Shown: positions 14,612-17,095 of the stretch, one piece after another
How positions within the stretch are numbered: position 1 is the stretch's first letter
Layout of the letters: every line of letters begins with the position of its first letter
Source: Oligosphaeraceae bacterium
GTDB lineage: Bacteria > Verrucomicrobiota > Lentisphaeria > Oligosphaerales > Oligosphaeraceae
Length of the DNA: 17,095 bases
Direction of reading: 5' to 3'
NCBI GenBank assembly: GCA_012515455.1
Contig: JAAYYJ010000018.1
Location: 1-17,095, forward strand
The notes under the pieces: model-generated
Databases searched by the model: none
What the model was told of the DNA's origin: nothing
What the model saw: only the letters and a program-made list of their open reading frames with translations
Made by a program: the position numbers and the translations under genes

Positions 14612-16228
14612 CTACGAGCGGAGGGATTGCAGCAGGCGCCGGCGGACATTCCGCCGCCAGGAGGCATGCTTGGGGAAATCGGCGAAACTGTGCAAGGCCT
14701 GCAGCATCTTGTCATTGCGGTCCAGATTCACCGCCTGAAGCAGCTGATAGTCCTGCAGCGCTTCAGCGAAGATTTCCCACCTGATGGAGTCCAGCGGTCC
14801 GTCCGGACCCGGATATACCATGGTAGTATCACCGAAGGCCCAGCCGGGCCATTTCCCGCCATCCTGGCAGGTGTAGACATCGACCAGCTCACGGGTCTGG
14901 CTGCGGAACCAGTAGTTGTATCCCCAGTGCAGGAAGCCTCGGAATGGCCAGCGATAGAACAGAAAACCATGCATGGCAATTTTGGCCAGCGGTGTATCCA
15001 ATAGCCGATTCAGGTAAGGTCCCCGGGGCCCGCAGCAGTAGTAGCACCAGCAGTCCAGTCCTTCCTGGATAAAGTTCAAGGCGGTGGAGATGCTGGGCAC
15101 CGGCAGGTCGGTGATTTTCAGCCGTCCGTAGTTGATATCGGTCAAAGCATCCATGGTTTTCATCCACGGTGCGATGTCCCGCAGCAGCTGCCTGGCCTGG
15201 CGGTAATTCTGCAGGTGCGCTTCGCCGTGCGGTTCGTCCGAGACATGGAAGAAGGATTTCTCGAAGATCTTCTCCTGCTCCAGGAAGCGCCGCAGTTCCG
15301 GCAAGTACTGTTCCAGGAACGCACGGTAGGTGGCGGAGGTGGCCTTGGTGTCCGCGGGCCAGAGCAGGGTCTCATCCTGACCCTGGCCGGCGTAGATGCG
15401 GATGGCGCGTTCTACCCCCCATTGGGTAAAGGGGTGGGTCCATTCAAAATGAGTGATGCCATGCCGGCGAGCCAGATCAATCCAGCGCTTGACGTCGGAC
15501 CAGTCAAAACGGTAGGAATCGGGACCGGTTTTTTGCACCCCGAGCAGCTGGGTGGGAAGCTTTACCCCGTCCAGCGGCGGAGTAAAGACCGGCACATAAA
15601 GTGTATCCAGGCCATGATCAGCATAATTGGCGATGAATTTTTCGCACAGCCGCCAGAATTCTTCGCTGAAGGGCTGGAGTTTATACCAGGCGAAGATTGA
15701 ATCAGCATAGAACCAATGCGTGATATTGAAATTCTGGCGCGCTTCCAGATGCACCGGGTGCAGGCGCAACCGGGCGTGGAGCTTGCGGACCCGGCCTTGC
15801 TCCGGGCTGATGCTGACGGTCAGGTCATAATCACCCGCCGCCGCCTGGTCGCCGGGGCGGACGCTGACCCAGAAGGCGTGCGTCTCCTGCCCGGGCAGAA
15901 GCATCTCCTGCTCCTCGAACAGCGGGTCGGGGACATAACCGGGAATCTGGCTGCGGCCCTCCACGTCCGCATCGGCGATTGGTGCCGAGAAGGTATTCAG
16001 ATGCACCACCGGAATATAGCCCACGCGCCGGACGCGCACCTGCCATCCGGACGGTCCCTGGACAGCGACGCTGACCTTCTGCGGCACCGGACTGTCCTGG
16101 CGGAGCAGCACCTGGAAGCTGCTCCGCTCATTGAGCGCAGTGTCCAGGCGCAAAGAACGGCACTGCTGTGCCTCTGATTCAGGATAATAACGGCGGGAAT
16201 TTTCCGACAGCCAGACCTTCAACGCCAT
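14612..16228 (-). CDS. GH123/DUF4091-like glycoside hydrolase
   Basis: A 538-residue protein with an N-terminal beta-rich domain (about 1-165) and a TIM-barrel-like catalytic region resembling the GH123 catalytic domain/DUF4091 family. GH123 enzymes remove N-acetylgalactosamine using an Asp-Glu pair with substrate assistance. The matching pair here is D331-E332 in FFHVSDEPH. Further barrel-like segments are NFNITHWFYADS (167-178), THFEWTHPFTQW (259-270) and, towards the C-terminus, WAFGDTTMVYPGPDGPLDSIRWE, where such enzymes close the active site. No signal peptide is visible, so the protein seems cytoplasmic, which is unusual for a polysaccharide-degrading enzyme. The ATG at 16228 is chosen because AAGGGTGTGAG lies just ahead; an ATG at 16288 would add 20 residues and fall at the transcription start of the candidate promoter. 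The actual substrate is unknown. Confidence 0.8.
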   Translation of the reverse strand: MALKVWLSENSRRYYPESEAQQCRSLRLDTALNERSSFQVLLRQDSPVPQKVSVAVQGPSGWQVRVRRVGYIPVVHLNTFSAPIADADVEGRSQIPGYVPDPLFEEQEMLLPGQETHAFWVSVRPGDQAAAGDYDLTVSISPEQGRVRKLHARLRLHPVHLEARQNFNITHWFYADSIFAWYKLQPFSEEFWRLCEKFIANYADHGLDTLYVPVFTPPLDGVKLPTQLLGVQKTGPDSYRFDWSDVKRWIDLARRHGITHFEWTHPFTQWGVERAIRIYAGQGQDETLLWPADTKATSATYRAFLEQYLPELRRFLEQEKIFEKSFFHVSDEPHGEAHLQNYRQARQLLRDIAPWMKTMDALTDINYGRLKITDLPVPSISTALNFIQEGLDCWCYYCCGPRGPYLNRLLDTPLAKIAMHGFLFYRWPFRGFLHWGYNYWFRSQTRELVDVYTCQDGGKWPGWAFGDTTMVYPGPDGPLDSIRWEIFAEALQDYQLLQAVNLDRNDKMLQALHSFADFPKHASWRRNVRRRLLQSLRS

Positions 16229-16289
16229 ACTCACACCCTTTTCTGCTGGTTTCTCAAAATGCTGATCGACAGCGCGCGAAAGATGCATA

Positions 16290-16318
16290 AATATATCCCG
16301 GAAATTTTTATCTGCCAG
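16290..16318 (-). promoter_or_regulatory. Candidate sigma70-type promoter for the minus-strand cluster
   Basis: On the minus strand CTGGCA (16318-16313, four of six to the -35 consensus) and TATATT (16295-16290, five of six to the -10) are separated by exactly 17 bases. Transcription would begin near 16283, about 55 bases before the GH123-like ATG. The site lies in the AT-rich gap (16229-16425) between divergent genes. Gaps of 53 bases and then an ATGA overlap suggest it drives all three minus-strand genes. For the divergent M20 gene I see only a TAAAAT at 16401-16406 with no matching -35. Confidence 0.5.
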
Positions 16319-16425
16319 CGATCCGGAGTTGCTTTTACGGAAACGACGATTAACTTAAAAGTATTCTCCGCCCAGTCAAGGCAGAGTAATTCGACGCCAA
16401 TAAAATTAAGATACATAGGATACAC

Positions 16426-17095
16426 ATGAAAAGCAACTTGGACCTTTTGCAGGAACTGGTGGCGTGCCGGCCGGTCAGCAGTGACCTCCCGGCGGTAAAT
16501 GCGGCAATGCTGGTGATGCGGGATTTTCTCCAGGCGCAGGGTGTGCATTGTGTGCTTGAGAAGGTCGGTGAAAATCAGCTTCTGTATGCCTCGACCCGCC
16601 CGGGCAAGGTCCAGGATGTGCTGCTGAATGCCCATCTGGATGTGGTCCCGGCAGAAGACTCGCAGTTCACCCCGCGGATCGAGAAGGGCCGCATCTTTGC
16701 GCGCGGGGTCGATGACGACCTGGGTTGCGCGGTCTGCATTGCCAACGTACTGTGCCAGAAACTGGGCCAGAGTTCTGTGGGGGCCATTTTTTCCGCCGAC
16801 GAGGAACTGGGGGGGTACACCACCGCCAAAATGATCGAGCTGGGCTATGAGGCCCGCAAGCTGGCGATTGTCATGGATGGCCCCAGTTGCAATATCGCCA
16901 TTGCCCAGAAGGGTATTCAGATTGTGGAGCTGGTGGCCCGGGGGCGGGGCGGGCATTCCTCCCAGCCCTGGAACTGCGACAACCCGATCGACAAGCTGAT
17001 TGATGCGTATCTGCAGCTGCGCCAAAACTGGCCCAAGGTGACCGCCGAGGACCAGTGGCACAATACTATGGCCGCCTGTATCTGCAAAGCCGGGT
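16426..17095 (+). CDS. M20-family metallopeptidase (3' partial)
   Basis: The frame is open from ATG at 16426 to the window edge (223 codons), with AGGA five bases ahead of the start. It shows the M20 (ArgE/DapE/CPG2) pattern: LLNAHLDVVP (first metal His and the following Asp), ARGVDDDLG (bridging Asp; many relatives read GRG-x-D-x-K-G), SADEELGG (general-base and ligand Glu pair), VMDGPSC (second-metal Asp candidate), and GHSSQP opening the dimerisation/lid domain. Members are cytoplasmic zinc or cobalt exopeptidases or deacylases releasing amino acids from dipeptides or N-acyl amino acids. The last metal-binding His is beyond the window. No signal peptide is seen. Which substrate it uses (dipeptide, acetylornithine, succinyl-diaminopimelate) cannot be decided here. 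Confidence 0.88.
   Translation, partial: MKSNLDLLQELVACRPVSSDLPAVNAAMLVMRDFLQAQGVHCVLEKVGENQLLYASTRPGKVQDVLLNAHLDVVPAEDSQFTPRIEKGRIFARGVDDDLGCAVCIANVLCQKLGQSSVGAIFSADEELGGYTTAKMIELGYEARKLAIVMDGPSCNIAIAQKGIQIVELVARGRGGHSSQPWNCDNPIDKLIDAYLQLRQNWPKVTAEDQWHNTMAACICKAG

Noticed and set aside
16229..16288. ATG at 16288 (minus strand) as start of the GH123-like gene
   Set aside because: It lies at the predicted transcription start, whereas AAGGGTG precedes the ATG at 16228, where the family-like sequence begins.

Overview
The window is a GC-rich, densely packed bacterial chromosome segment with no tRNA, rRNA, CRISPR array, insertion sequence or phage gene visible. The gene set points to a Gram-negative (two-membrane) bacterium of the PVC group, most likely Lentisphaerota or a relative. 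The pointers are an MlaA-type outer-membrane lipoprotein, a TonB-like anchor fused to a squalene-cyclase-like repeat protein, a GH123/DUF4091-type enzyme, an FAD_oxidored-family oxidoreductase and a C-terminal piece resembling large NAD-glutamate dehydrogenases. The taxonomic call is inference from family content; no marker was searched.

Left part (1-12383), all on the + strand: the 3' end of a probable NAD-glutamate dehydrogenase; a Ycf46-like AAA+ ATPase; a TonB-like/squalene-cyclase-repeat membrane protein whose reading frame is broken near its end exactly where a canonical -1 slippery heptamer lies; a CapA-type metallophosphatase-like protein; an arabinose/fucose-isomerase-like enzyme; RecN; a TPR lipoprotein; DnaG primase; and an FAD-dependent oxidoreductase. 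CapA-like to isomerase (38 nt) and isomerase to RecN (19 nt) are close enough for co-transcription. A new promoter probably sits before the TonB-like gene.

Right part: a strong inverted repeat at 12388-12424 separates the + strand run from a converging - strand cluster of three genes read from about 16228 down to 12406. These are a cytoplasmic GH123-like protein, a lipoprotein that fuses an MlaA (VacJ) phospholipid-extraction domain to an alpha/beta-hydrolase, and an 84-residue single-span membrane protein coupled to it by an ATGA overlap. A good sigma70-like promoter lies upstream of the GH123-like gene. A divergent + strand M20 metallopeptidase gene runs off the right edge.

The best candidate for an undescribed system is the MlaA-hydrolase fusion with its coupled small membrane protein. 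It would join in one polypeptide the two known ways of dealing with misplaced outer-leaflet phospholipid, namely extraction (Mla) and hydrolysis (as PldA does). The second is the possible programmed frameshift that decides whether the TonB-like cyclase-repeat protein receives its conserved C-terminus.
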